Counted from the stretch's first letter, positions 9,961 to 18,310 are shown. The stretch is DNA of 22,647 bases from Chara braunii (GCA_003427395.1 BFEA01000135.1:2733870-2756516), one strand, 5' to 3'. Notes: a model not told the origin generated them from the letters alone. A program made the numbers and translations.

Positions 9961-10543
9961 ATTATGGAGATGGTGGGATAGGATCTGGTGGCACATCGTT
10001 CCAGGCTCATTATGGCCTTGGGACTGGAGGGCAATCCTGCTAGGACACTACCCCCACTTTCGCGACAACACCTTTGCAGCAGCAAATATGTACTCTTTGG
10101 GCAGGCGTACTGTCCTATGGGCCGTATGGTGGCGAAGATGCATCCTGGAATTAGAGGGGGCCAGGGTGGAAGAGGGGGAAGTCACAGAGCAGATACGGCT
10201 GGTTTTCCAACATGAGATATGGCACAATGGCAGAGAGTTAAGGAAAATCTGAGTCAGGTGCACAGCAGTGGTGACATTAAAAACATCATCTCCTGGGGTT
10301 GTGAAGGCTGGCTACGGGGGGAGAGGGAGGGCTGGGTTGCAAGGGTGCGTTGGACAGGAGACAGGTTGGACCAGCAGAGCGAAAGACATCGAGAGGGACA
10401 AGAGGGCGACTTGGAAAGAGACTATCAACTTCACTAAGGACTGGACAAGGGTGGATCCCGGAGAGCAGTTGAGACCTGCGCAGGATTTCGGGGATCCCTT
10501 TCCCCCTCACCCACTGGCCCTGGAGGAATATCTGGGGACTTAG

Positions 10544-11157
10544 AGACATTTAATCCTTTTTCAGTAAGCAAGGAGGCCTCTCAATGACATGTGACAGGGA
10601 CAGGGCCCCAGGTGCCTTGTAGAGGAATATAGTAGGATATAGCCTGTTGCAGGGCAGTTCTTTTTAGAAAACAATCCAGTATACTTCAGCCAATGTCAGC
10701 TGATCTCAGCTGACTCCAGTACAGCTCGGTGTAGCTCATTTCAGTATTTTTTCTGTTGTCTCCGCCTTTTCAAACACACGCTACTGCAGAATGCAAAGAC
10801 ACAAAAGGCGCCAGGAGGATAGTAGGTGGAGAGCAGAGGCTAGGGGATGGCGGGACACTCCATCGGTGCCCCCCGGTGGGTCCCCCCCCAATACCCGACC
10901 CTGCTGCAGGCTAGGTATGGAAAAATAGAGTGGATAATGGGACGCTGGACCCAGTTTCCAGCACAATGGCGCCACTCTCAAGATGTTCTGTTTCGTAAAG
11001 ATGTATTTAGGGACGCTGGACCCGTTTTCCAGCAGGTGTTGCTCCCCACCAATAGAAGGAGCGGCCCGCTAGACAAAGCCTCAATCCCGGTGGTTCTCTT
11101 ACCACCACCAGGATAGACGCCTTGCACAAGGGCCTTTTTCAAAAAAGAAAAAGAAAA
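10544..11157 (+). other. LINE copy B 3' UTR with structured tail
   Basis: Non-coding sequence after ORF2. It contains CAGCT-rich sequence (10685-10750), a block at 10840-10920 shared with copy A (reverse complement of 130-215), two H1 hairpins (10944-10962 and 11015-11033), H2 (11041-11062), H3 (11086-11112), a possible small CCTT/AAGG hairpin (11120-11131), and the A-rich tail AAAAAAGAAAAAGAAAA (11141-11157). Sharing with four short tail copies elsewhere supports this as the true 3' end of the element. Confidence 0.8.
10944..11112 (+). repeat. LINE tail hairpins H1, H1, H2 and H3 (copy B)
   Basis: H1 copies: GCTGGACCCAGTTTCCAGC (10944-10962) and GCTGGACCCGTTTTCCAGC (11015-11033), each with a 6-bp stem. 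H2 at 11041-11062 pairs GCTCC with GGAGC. H3 at 11086-11112 pairs GGTGGT with ACCACC around TCTCTT, or can extend to 8 of 9 pairs using the next ACC register. The A tail starts 28 nt after H3. Confidence 0.7.
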
Positions 11158-11658
11158 NNNNNNNNNNNNNNNNNNNNNNNNNNNNNNNNNNNNNNNNNNN
11201 NNNNNNNNNNNNNNNNNNNNNNNNNNNNNNNNNNNNNNNNNNNNNNNNNNNNNNNNNNNNNNNNNNNNNNNNNNNNNNNNNNNNNNNNNNNNNNNNNNNN
11301 NNNNNNNNNNNNNNNNNNNNNNNNNNNNNNNNNNNNNNNNNNNNNNNNNNNNNNNNNNNNNNNNNNNNNNNNNNNNNNNNNNNNNNNNNNNNNNNNNNNN
11401 NNNNNNNNNNNNNNNNNNNNNNNNNNNNNNNNNNNNNNNNNNNNNNNNNNNNNNNNNNNNNNNNNNNNNNNNNNNNNNNNNNNNNNNNNNNNNNNNNNNN
11501 NNNNNNNNNNNNNNNNNNNNNNNNNNNNNNNNNNNNNNNNNNNNNNNNNNNNNNNNNNNNNNNNNNNNNNNNNNNNNNNNNNNNNNNNNNNNNNNNNNNN
11601 NNNNNNNNNNNNNNNNNNNNNNNNNNNNNNNNNNNNNNNNNNNNNNNNNNNNNNNNNN
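11158..11658. other. Assembly gap (501 N)
   Basis: 501 unknown bases. The left edge is the A-rich LINE tail and the right edge is C8 followed by A8, so homopolymers probably broke the assembly. The right flank and target duplication of LINE copy B are lost here. Confidence 0.99.
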
Positions 11659-11751
11659 CCCCCCCCAAAAAAAAGTAATAATAATAATAAAGTGATTTTC
11701 AGGGGGGCAAATGAAAGCATTTGAATTAAAGGACTCTGGGGATGGCCTAGC

Positions 11752-11878
11752 TCAGGGCATGCTCACACTAAGACCTTTTTTACTTAACTCTGGACATGCC
11801 TGTGGTCAGATTCATCCAGGTGTGGCCGTAATTGCAGTCAGCTACATTTTAGGAAAGTGCTAGTGTGAGTATGCCCTC
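11752..11878. mobile_element. Short hAT-like MITE
   Basis: CAGGGCATGCTCACACTA at the left is mirrored by TAGTGTGAGTATGCCCT at the right, giving inverted termini of about 17 bp around a 125-bp element. Ends of CAGGGCAT type occur in hAT-derived MITEs. I found no clear 8-bp target duplication. Related ends recur alone at 12150-12170 and 22236-22251. Confidence 0.5.
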
Positions 11879-12247
11879 TGTTGGCACACCCATAGAGCAT
11901 CGCCACACCACTCTCGAAATTTGCAAAATGGAAACGAACTTCCTGCTAGAACATGGCCAGATGCACCGGCCACATTTTTGTCTTTTTCACATTTCGAGAG
12001 TGGTGTGGCGAAGCCCATAGGCGGCTGTTGAAATGCTGACAAGTTAGAAGCAGATCTGAGAAGTAGTTGGACAAATCTCCGGATTATCTGGACGTGACTT
12101 TGGTCACATTCATCCTGGTCAGCCGTAATTGCAGTCAGATACATTTAGGAAAGTGCTTGTGTGAGTATGCCCTCAGTTGGTACAGGCCCAGGCTGTTGAA
12201 ATGCTGACGTAAGTTCCAAGCAGATATGGGAAGTAGCTCAACAAATC
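11786..12247. repeat. Tandem duplication of a ~165-bp unit, one unit interrupted
   Basis: Unit 1 (11786-12077) and unit 2 (12085-12247) share TCTGGAC, then CCGTAATTGCAGTCAG, then GAGTATGCCCTC and GTTGG, and finally GCTGTTGAAATGCTGAC. Unit 1 is longer only because it holds the MITE at 11896-12013. Unit 2 therefore shows the region roughly as it was before that insertion. Confidence 0.75.
11896..12013. mobile_element. 118-bp MITE with ~23-bp inverted ends and 7-bp TSD
   Basis: The left end contains CGCCACACCACTCTCGAAAT, and the right end carries its exact reverse complement. CCCATAG occurs on both sides (11889-11895 and 12014-12020). The paralogous unit at 12085-12247 lacks the insertion. No coding capacity. 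The ends match those of the larger nested elements at 12433-13379, so they share a transposase. The superfamily is not settled. Confidence 0.85.
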
Positions 12248-12272
12248 CTTTTGTGTTTTCCTTCTTCTTCTT

Positions 12273-12303
<31 letters not shown>

Positions 12304-12432
12304 CTCTCAATTTCACCTCTCACTATCTACTACCACTACCCCTCGTAAGACTACACTACTCCCGACTTGGCCTTTTTCTTTCCTTTTTTTTTTCCTTTTT
12401 TTTTTTTTGACTTGGCCATTTTCGTGAGAGCA

Positions 12433-13379
12433 GCATCGCCACACCAGCTCCCGACTTCAACCTGTCAGATTGAATTCGGGAGAGAGCTGTCAGAAGGGGA
12501 CAGCTCCCGAGAGCACTCCCGAACTCACCGCCTGCAAAGCTTATTTCTTCGAGAGACCTGCTTCGCTCATCCGAGGGCCTCGCCACACCACTCTCGAATC
12601 TCGAAAAATTTCGATAGCTGTCAGAACTTTTCGAGAGGGCGGTTTTCGAGAGGAAAGGGCCCTTCGCCACACAGCACACTCGACATTTTTCCTCTCGAAC
12701 GTGGATCCTCTCCGCGGCCTGATTCGGTAGTGCTGTGTGGCGGAGCCGAACTCTCGAATTGGATGCATGTCCGGTACCGCGCGGAGGCCGTGCTGAGCGG
12801 AAGCCTTCCTCACTGTCAATGCACCGAACCGCAAAGATGGCTTGTATACATGCGTCAACCGCCTCTCGAAGATGGTGCATTTTCGAGAGTTGCTTTGGAG
12901 ATTGCGCATTTCTCCTTCGGCGCACTACCGTCCAAACACGGCCTGACAGCTCTCGAAACGGAGCACGACCTCGAGCGCCGACGGGAGGTATCACGAAAAC
13001 CACAAAGCTGCAGGCTGGGCGAAAACATCTTTTCGAGAAGGCCCTCGAAACCGGCCTTCTGACAGCTCTCGAAAAAATCCAAGGGTTTTTTTTTCGTGAG
13101 GCTGTGTGGCAATGCCCAACTCTCGAATTTTCGAGATTCGAGAGTGGTGTGGCGAGGCCCCGAGTTTCATCCCAGATTCTGGAGTGGAGCCGGAAGGGAC
13201 AAACGACTTCCGCCAGACTGCTGCACGCGTGATCATGTCCACATGTGGCAAATGGCATTTTCAGACTTTGAGCGCGGGCGGGTCGAGAGTGTAGTGTGGC
13301 GAAAGGCACTCCCGAGCGGGTTTTCACTTCCGGGAGCACTCCCGAAAAGTTTTCCAAGTCGGGAGTGGTGTGGCGAGGC
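12433..13379. mobile_element. Nested inverted-repeat elements of the CGCCACACCA family
   Basis: Outer ends: 12433-12457 (starts GCATCGCCACACCA, ends CTCCCGACTT) against the reverse complement of 13356-13379. Middle ends: 12571-12612 against 13125-13164, sharing a perfect 33-bp inverted repeat and flanked by CCGAG on both sides. Inner ends: 12662-12677 (CTTCGCCACACAGCAC) against 12730-12745 with one mismatch. Solitary ends lie near 13103 and 13290-13306. The interior is packed with TCTCGAA/TTCGAGA and CTCCCGA/TCGGGAG motifs. A 353-codon open frame on the minus strand and a 231-codon one on the plus strand have no recognisable domain and look like by-products of the repeat. Non-autonomous DNA transposons inserted into each other is the best reading. 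Confidence 0.75.
12571..13164. mobile_element. Middle nested element with 33-bp perfect terminal repeats
   Basis: The ends share GGGCCTCGCC, ACACCACTCTCGAA and TCTCGAAAA in one continuous 33-bp identical stretch. CCGAG precedes the left end and follows the right end, a possible 5-bp target duplication that differs from the 7-bp one of the small MITE. The good preservation suggests it is younger than the outer element. Confidence 0.7.
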
Positions 13380-13524
13380 CCTGGGCCTGTTTTCCAGCAG
13401 GTGACGCTCCCCACCAATAGACGGAGCCTTTCCCCGGGTGCTACTGGTGTCTGCTCTTACCAGCACCACTAGCACTGGAGGAAGTGTTTTTCAAAAAAAA
13501 AAAAAAAAGGTGTAGCAAGGCCCT
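13367..13524 (+). mobile_element. 126-bp LINE-tail insertion with 16-bp target duplication
   Basis: The insert (13383-13508) is only H1, H2, H3 and a 16-A tail. The 16 bp before it (GGTGTGGCGAGGCCCT, 13367-13382) recur after the A run with two G-to-A changes (GGTGTAGCAAGGCCCT, 13509-13524). H3 is at 13441-13472, with CTACTGGTG pairing to CACCACTAG at 8 of 9 positions. A target duplication plus A tail is the signature of target-primed reverse transcription. It went into the end of the nested DNA element. It is either a very short 5'-truncated LINE or a tail-only SINE. Confidence 0.85.
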
Positions 13525-13636
13525 ATATAGGGGACCCTTGCGAGGAAAGAAAAGAGCGAGCATATCTACCCTCTTTTTCTGTTTCAGGGACCAGAGTTGC
13601 CCCAGAAGAGGAGCAAAACGCCGGTATCCACAGTTC
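13525..13636. other. Spacer between two facing LINE tails
   Basis: About 110 bp of unique-looking sequence between the A tail of the plus insertion and the T tract of the minus insertion. No gene or repeat recognised. Confidence 0.5.
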
Positions 13637-13790
13637 TTTTTTTTTTTCTTTTTTTTTTTAATAACAAAAAACACCCCCTGCAGTGCGAGTGGTGATGGCA
13701 AAAGCAGGCACCACTAGTACCCGGAGAGAGGCTCCATCTATTGGTAGGGAGCATCACCTGCTGGAAAACGGGTCCAGTGTCCCAAATACA
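13635..13790 (-). mobile_element. Short LINE-tail insertion, minus strand
   Basis: On the minus strand this reads H1 (13760-13778, ACTGGACCCGTTTTCCAGC), H2 (GCTCC/GGAGC, about 13730-13752), H3 (13686-13717, CTAGTGGTG with CACCACTCG, 8 of 9 pairs) and an A-rich tail interrupted by one G. It faces the insertion at 13383-13508 tail to tail. I could not identify a target duplication. Confidence 0.75.
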
Positions 13791-13830
13791 GAATGACTCA
13801 GGAATATATTATCAGGAGAGAGGACTCAGA

Positions 13831-13859
13831 AAACGCCTGCCAAAAAAAAAAAAAAAAAN

Positions 13860-13891
<32 letters not shown>

Positions 13892-13899
13892 GCCTGCCA
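13831..13899. mobile_element. Body-less poly(A) insertion flanked by 12-bp direct repeats
   Basis: AAACGCCTGCCA at 13831-13842 recurs at 13888-13899, and only A residues (plus one N) lie between. This looks like an insertion by LINE machinery that copied only the tail, although the N and the long homopolymer leave room for assembly error. Confidence 0.55.
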
Positions 13900-14381
13900 G
13901 TATTGATTACTCTGGCATCCAGAGGATTTACTGTGCGGGTTAATGAGAAAAGAAGAAAACCTCTTCGCCCTGTGGCAGGCGCCAGATACCAGCTGCTGAG
14001 ATACTAGCTCCTCCCTCCCCCAACTACCCCCTTCCCACCCTGTCCCAACCGTCGTTGCCACCCCATCCCCTACTTCCAATCCCTCTGTTGCACTTGCTGT
14101 CCTGGATAGTGATTTGTCTCTCAGAAACAATAGCCTTGTGTGGACTCTTCCAACCCCCAGGGGGCACCGGGGGGTAAGCAAGAGTCACAGCTATTTTCAG
14201 CCGACACGAAAAAAAGACAAAATTAGAGTTCAGCGCAAGCCAGTGCGGCTGCTTTTGAATTATAAAAGCCGGAAACCGGGTCTAGCGTCCCTCACATCAT
14301 CTAAAAGGCTCAACAAAACGAATATAACCAGTCCTCGCTCCAAACAAGAAAGTCCAAACAAAACGGTCTGCATTTCAACAG

Positions 14382-14422
14382 TTTATGGGTGCAGTGTACG
14401 AACTGAGCTAAGCCCGTTGGTA
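14382..14422 (-). repeat. tRNA-like 5' segment, possible SINE head
   Basis: On the minus strand, GGGCTTAGCTCAGTTCGTA looks like a tRNA 5' end with an A box (TAGCTCAGTTCGT). The following bases do not fold into a full cloverleaf and no good B box lies at the right distance, so it is a tRNA-derived fragment or SINE head, not a tRNA gene. Confidence 0.45.
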
Positions 14423-14684
14423 CAACTTTTTGTTTTTTTCCCTTTTTCCTTTTTCCTTTTTCCCTTTTTCCTTTTTGGGAATAAGCTCCAAAGAGGTTGA
14501 GGGGAATCTTCCCCACTCCAGGCCAATGATGCCTGGGTGCAAGATGAGCCCTTGTGAGAAACTATGTACGAAGGATCCAGGCCTGGTTCCTGGCTTGTAA
14601 TATAATTTTCCTTTTGCCAAAAAAAAAAAAAAAAAAATTAAAAAAAAAAAAAAAAAGAGGTTCCTACACTGTTGGAAAACAAAC

Positions 14685-14702
14685 CTGTGTTCGAATCCAG
14701 CT
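14685..14702 (+). repeat. B-box-like site (GTGTTCGAATCC)
   Basis: The core TTCGAATCC matches the T-loop/B box of tRNAs and tRNA-derived SINEs. The flanking T stem does not pair well and no A box is seen upstream; an A run lies there instead. Weak evidence for a decayed SINE. Confidence 0.3.
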
Positions 14703-15752
14703 GACTGGACGACTGGAATTCTTGAAGTGAATTACCTCAGGCCAGCCAGCTGGACGATGATGCTGAAAAAGAAGAAATATGATGCTGAAAAAGAACGAAA
14801 AGGATGAAGCGTTCCACGTCCTTGAAACTGGCTAAGGGACCGTCCGTCAATCAGAAGGTAGCTGCCTTGCCTGATGGATGACCTGGGCCAAGGTCCCACT
14901 GGCAAAGAGGATTGGATTTAACGCCTGAATGTGGACATGTTTGTGGAGAGGTTCAGAAAATCGCAGTTGAACTGCTTTTCTGCATTTCTGCCTAAAAGAC
15001 ATCCAGATTCGGACTCTCAATCCAATCCACTTTGGTAGTGGGACCTCACCCCTGTTACTCTCTTTGTGATGGCTGACAGGGCCCATTCCTGTGGGACTAC
15101 ACCACTTCACAAGGTGAATGGGAATCAATCTGTTCGCAGATCTATGGATTAAACCACCAGTACCTTTCCCCGCTTGAAAATCAAATGTGCGCTGGATATT
15201 CAGGAGCCAAGCGCAGTTCAGTACTACCGGACCGAAATGGCTGGTGGCGCCAGCCAAAATGAGGCCTGTGCCGGTTCGTTTCTTTTTGGCGCGCAGGGCA
15301 ATTTCAGGCTCAGCATCGACAGCTGAGAAAAGTACTCGTGGTTTAATTACGCTTTTTCAGCTGAATATGTGTCTTCTTCTGTGTCTCCATGACTTTCTTG
15401 AGTCGGCTTATGGCATGGTCGTAGCAAAAGTTCTATCTGTCCTTTTTTTTTTTCTTTTTTTTTAGCAAAACAAATCCCCGGAGGCAGCTTTAGATGATGG
15501 TAGGAGCAGACATCTCCCGATCACTCCTCCCTAGCTCATCCCTCTGATTTCCCACCCCAATCTCCCCTGTCCCTCCCCCGATCCCGATCGCCTTCCCCGA
15601 TCCTTCCCGTATCTCCCCTGATCCCGATCCCCAAGCCATCAGAAGAATACGGGAGGCACTATCTCGGGAAACTAGAAAGACATCAAACCCAGACGAGCAT
15701 GTATTAGCCGACACACTCTTTCACAAAGGCAGCGGTCGTCTTTAACCCACGC

Positions 15753-16994
15753 GTGAGCACTGATCACTGTGCACAGACTCGTCACACCCCTTCAAAAAAC
15801 GAGGCTAGGAAGGGAAAAGGGCAGCCACGGACAATCTGGTATCAGGGTGCCATGGGTCACCACTCATCGGATTGGTGGCCTCGGCGCGAGGAGGGGAGGA
15901 TGGAGGAGGTGACCATGGCAGAAGCATCCTCCTCCCAACCTCTCCCACAAATCACACAGAAGGTTTACAATCCCCCTCACAACCCCCCCCCCTCCCCGGC
16001 AGAACTGTTGAAGGAAATGAAAGACCTGCAGAAGAGGAAAGAAGCCAAAAACAGTCAATCCCAGGGGTCTACATGGGCTGACAAGCTCAAGAAAATGTAC
16101 ACAGGCCAAACCTTGTCAGTTAGAAGAGACGGAGAGGGGGAAGGAAACCAGGAAATCCCACTGGACAACCTGACGACGGCATCAGCCTTCTTCCTGGCAA
16201 AATTCTTAGCTAATCCAGAAGATAAGATAATCAGCCAACGAGGAAAAAAGCAAAAGGTAAAAGCCCTTCCAGGTGATGTGATCAAAGAAAGGGATACAAT
16301 ATACACTCGCCAAGCGAGTACATGGGTCTTCTATGATGACGTTGCCTACAAGTCGACCAACGATAAGGTAGGGTGGATCAGGAAACGACTCACAACCCTC
16401 AAAGGATCCGAAGAGGCCGCACGAGACTTCTTCCTAATCCAGCCTATCTCATCAACGGTAGTCACAATAATTTGCATGTTTGATTCAGATAAGAGAATCA
16501 TGGACACCTGGCGGAGCATACCCTGTGGGCGTTCGAAGGTCCGAATTTTCCCCTGGTCTCCCTCGAAACAACAAAGACCAGAGGAAAAGAGGAACCAATT
16601 AATGTCAGATCATTATTGGGTGGAATTCCGTCACGTGCCCATTGAAATCCAAGGGGCCTTTGTGCAAGAACTAGCCCAAAAATACGAAATTGTTGACTTT
16701 ATCGACCCTTTTCCACCCCACATGGCCCCACGAGATGATTACCTTATGGTAGCCCTCGATCTACCGAAAGGTCACACCTTTACCATCGACGACGTGATCC
16801 TCTTCCGAGTAGGAGGGAGAGACTTCAGAATCCACACGGCACATAAAACGAGACCCTGGTGTTTTAAATGTCAGGCATACGGCCACGTCCCGACAAAATT
16901 TGACTGCCCCCACCACCCGGCCAAAACGATTAGATCCACAGGGCGGTCATTCAAATTTCGTCACTTGCTACGTGACCGTTTCAAAGACATCTAG
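15753..16994 (+). CDS. LINE ORF1 protein, N-terminal 2/3, copy C
   Basis: A 413-codon frame from an ATG at 15753; the ATG at 15915 is likelier as the true start because it lies in a strong ACCATGGCA context, giving about 359 residues. Domains: Pro/Ser-rich N-terminus; RRM-like region (KVKALPGDV, TWVFYDDVAYKS, DKVGWIRKRL, FFLIQPI); a second block WVEFRHVPIEIQ to RIHTAHKTRPW resembling the DUF4283-type region of plant LINE ORF1; and a zinc knuckle at 16860-16907 (CFKCQAYGH then C after six residues). The TAG at 16992 is premature: the frame continues with WRTVDAGHEGWAYVDEP, matching copy B. The frame is well kept, so this copy is younger or less mutated. Function: binding LINE RNA. Confidence 0.8.
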   Translation: MSTDHCAQTRHTPSKNEARKGKGQPRTIWYQGAMGHHSSDWWPRREEGRMEEVTMAEASSSQPLPQITQKVYNPPHNPPPSPAELLKEMKDLQKRKEAKNSQSQGSTWADKLKKMYTGQTLSVRRDGEGEGNQEIPLDNLTTASAFFLAKFLANPEDKIISQRGKKQKVKALPGDVIKERDTIYTRQASTWVFYDDVAYKSTNDKVGWIRKRLTTLKGSEEAARDFFLIQPISSTVVTIICMFDSDKRIMDTWRSIPCGRSKVRIFPWSPSKQQRPEEKRNQLMSDHYWVEFRHVPIEIQGAFVQELAQKYEIVDFIDPFPPHMAPRDDYLMVALDLPKGHTFTIDDVILFRVGGRDFRIHTAHKTRPWCFKCQAYGHVPTKFDCPHHPAKTIRSTGRSFKFRHLLRDRFKDI

Positions 16995-18310
16995 TGGAGA
17001 ACGGTCGACGCAGGACACGAAGGATGGGCATACGTGGATGAGCCACGAGAGGGAGGTGGGGTGAGGGGATGGGAATGAGAAAAAGGGGAAGCAGTGGAAT
17101 AGAACACCAAACCTCCAGATCAATGGATCCCCCCCAAACCGGTGGAGGCACATATGGACAAGACTGTCAAACCCCCCTCCAAGGAAACTGAGATACCGGC
17201 CCATAGACAACAGACCAGGTCCGAAGCAGTGGGGACTGAGCTCCGAATTGAACCCAGGCCTCATGACTTCATCACTCCAACGGATCTAGGAGAGCTATGA
17301 CAATCCCCGGCCCCGAAGAAAAAAGCACACCTCGGCAAGCACGGTAAAATACAGAACCATAGCAAAAAAGGTATCCCAAAAAAATCAGAGAACAGATTCC
17401 AGGCCATCGCGAACACATTAGAAAACGGGGACAAACAGTCAACCGAGCAGCGGTCCGGGGAAATGGGGCAAAACGAGCCAATCGGAGGGGAGGAGAAAAA
17501 CAAAACACAAGAAAGGGCAAGGGACAAGGGGGGAGAAGGAAGAGGGGGGGGTGGGAGGGGAGGGGAAAAGGAAAGGAAAGGGAAGAGAATCAGTTGCGCC
17601 AAGGGATTACGCACAGGGAGACTAGGCAACATGCCTCAGGGGAGGCAGCTGCATCAGACTCTTCCCAAGGGATTCAGACCTCGCAAGAACAACCCCCCAA
17701 AATGGACCCTTCCGGAAACACCCCTGCCACATGGGAAACACCCTCCACAACGGACCCTTTCTTTCAGGCGTTCAGCCCCCAACCCATGGATTGGGAATCA
17801 CCCGGGGGCCCCCCAGATGAGGAAATGATGGACAGCCCACCCGAGGCTTGGGGGTCACAAGGGGAGGAGGATGTCGAGACCAAGCTAAGGGGCCTGGCGG
17901 AATGGCTAATTAGTCATCTCCAGACATTGTATACAGGCCAATCATAGGTAGACTGGGATGAACTGTTTTCCCTACTAGACGAGAGCCCCAGTCTAAAACA
18001 CGCCCTGGGGCAAGGCTCATCCCCGGACATGGATTGACAACTAGTGTTGTACAGAGTCTGGAACATCGTACACCAAAAGTTCAAGCCCCCCGAAACGGTA
18101 AAGACACCTGACCGACCCGAAGTATCAGCAAATTCTGATCAGGCAGACATGACACTTGACCTGCCCGAAGGCACAACCAATTCAGGCCACACAGACAATC
18201 CCCCCCCTCTCCCCCCTGACAGTACACAACAGGCCATGCACACAGACAACGAACGGTTTCTCGTTCTCTTCCGCTACGTCCAGCATGACCTGCCATCAGG
18301 CAGATGAGAT
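16995..18310 (+). pseudogene. LINE ORF1 C-terminal part, copy C, disrupted
   Basis: Continues ORF1. 16995-17085 is in frame with the upstream part and encodes GHEGWAYVDEPREGGG, then a TGA. After a poorly readable stretch, frame 17594-18310 encodes QPMDWESPGG and EEMMDS, matching PMDINTSSP and VEMVDS in copy B, then LLDESPSLKHAL against LLNNSPTLRAAL. In-frame stops at 17945 (TAG) and about 18038 (TGA) are reachable from Gln or Trp codons by one transition. It has no Gln-rich tract like that of copy B, so this middle region evolves fast. Confidence 0.65.

Larger units (their letters stand above)
6002..10543 (+). pseudogene. LINE ORF2 endonuclease/reverse transcriptase, copy B, disrupted
   Basis: The enzyme nicks the target and copies the LINE RNA in place. 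The endonuclease spans about 6008-6750: SINVNGL, QETHL (6126-6140), DFN (6447-6455), SRIDLIL (6645 on) and MDH (6732-6740). A linker contains FFKQLYTSELP (7283 on). Reverse transcriptase: TPGIDGFP (7471 on), NYRPITLL, motif A FIDFEKAYD (7844-7870), motif B SVGQGDP, motif C FADD (8214-8225) and a motif D-like VNWGQK. A zinc-binding domain has Cys codons at 9875 and 9884, His at 9929 and Cys at 9944. A C-terminal extension runs to 10543. Damage includes in-frame stops at 7026, 7676, 7976, 8340, 9110, 9350, 9695 and others, frameshifts near 6055, 7210, 10215 and 10430, and a 52-bp duplication at 8087-8190. Assignment to the L1 group rests on the domain order. Confidence 0.9.
2880..11157 (+). mobile_element. 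LINE copy B (L1-type non-LTR retrotransposon), decayed
   Basis: A nearly full LINE in the order ORF1 (RRM-like, zinc knuckle, Gln-rich region, C-terminal domain), ORF2 (AP-type endonuclease, reverse transcriptase, zinc-binding domain, C-terminal extension), 3' UTR, hairpins and A-rich tail. No RNase H domain is visible. The N-terminal ~110 codons of ORF1 present in copy C are missing or unreadable, so the 5' end is truncated or decayed near 2880-2930. Both ORFs carry many stops and several frameshifts, so the copy cannot move by itself. The 3' tail runs directly into the gap at 11158, so its right flank is unknown. Confidence 0.9.
13900..15480. other. Repeat debris, no gene recognised
   Basis: Contains a pyrimidine-rich stretch (14000-14100), a stray H1-like module on the minus strand (14268-14286), a tRNA-like segment (14382-14422), a CCCTTTTTC-type repeat (14430-14475), two A runs (14620-14656), a B-box-like site (14685-14702), a short direct repeat of GATGCTGAAAAAGAA (14756-14800) and a T tract (15442-15465). 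A 136-codon open frame at 14847-15257 (minus) has no recognisable motif. The A/T tracts suggest several old SINE-like insertions. Confidence 0.45.

Noticed and set aside
1-11060. A giant inverted-repeat element bounded by the similar sequences at 1-240 and 10830-11060
   Set aside because: Both ends are LINE 3' UTRs in opposite orientation, each joined to its own ORF2 end. Two LINE copies explain this more simply.
12356-13417. 353-codon open frame on the minus strand, and a 231-codon frame on the plus strand
   Set aside because: Both cover the nested inverted-repeat elements, contain translated repeats of the TCTCGAA motif and part of the LINE tail, and show no domain. The open frames follow from the repeat's composition.
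13383-13790. A single DNA transposon with ~110-bp terminal inverted repeats
   Set aside because: The two arms are LINE tails in opposite orientation: each ends in its own A tail facing inward, and the left one has its own 16-bp target duplication. They are two separate insertions.
14382-14422. Functional tRNA gene
   Set aside because: Only the 5' portion matches; no anticodon arm or T arm can be folded downstream.
14847-15257. 136-codon open frame on the minus strand
   Set aside because: No recognisable motif, no homologue elsewhere in the window and no codon pattern I can defend.
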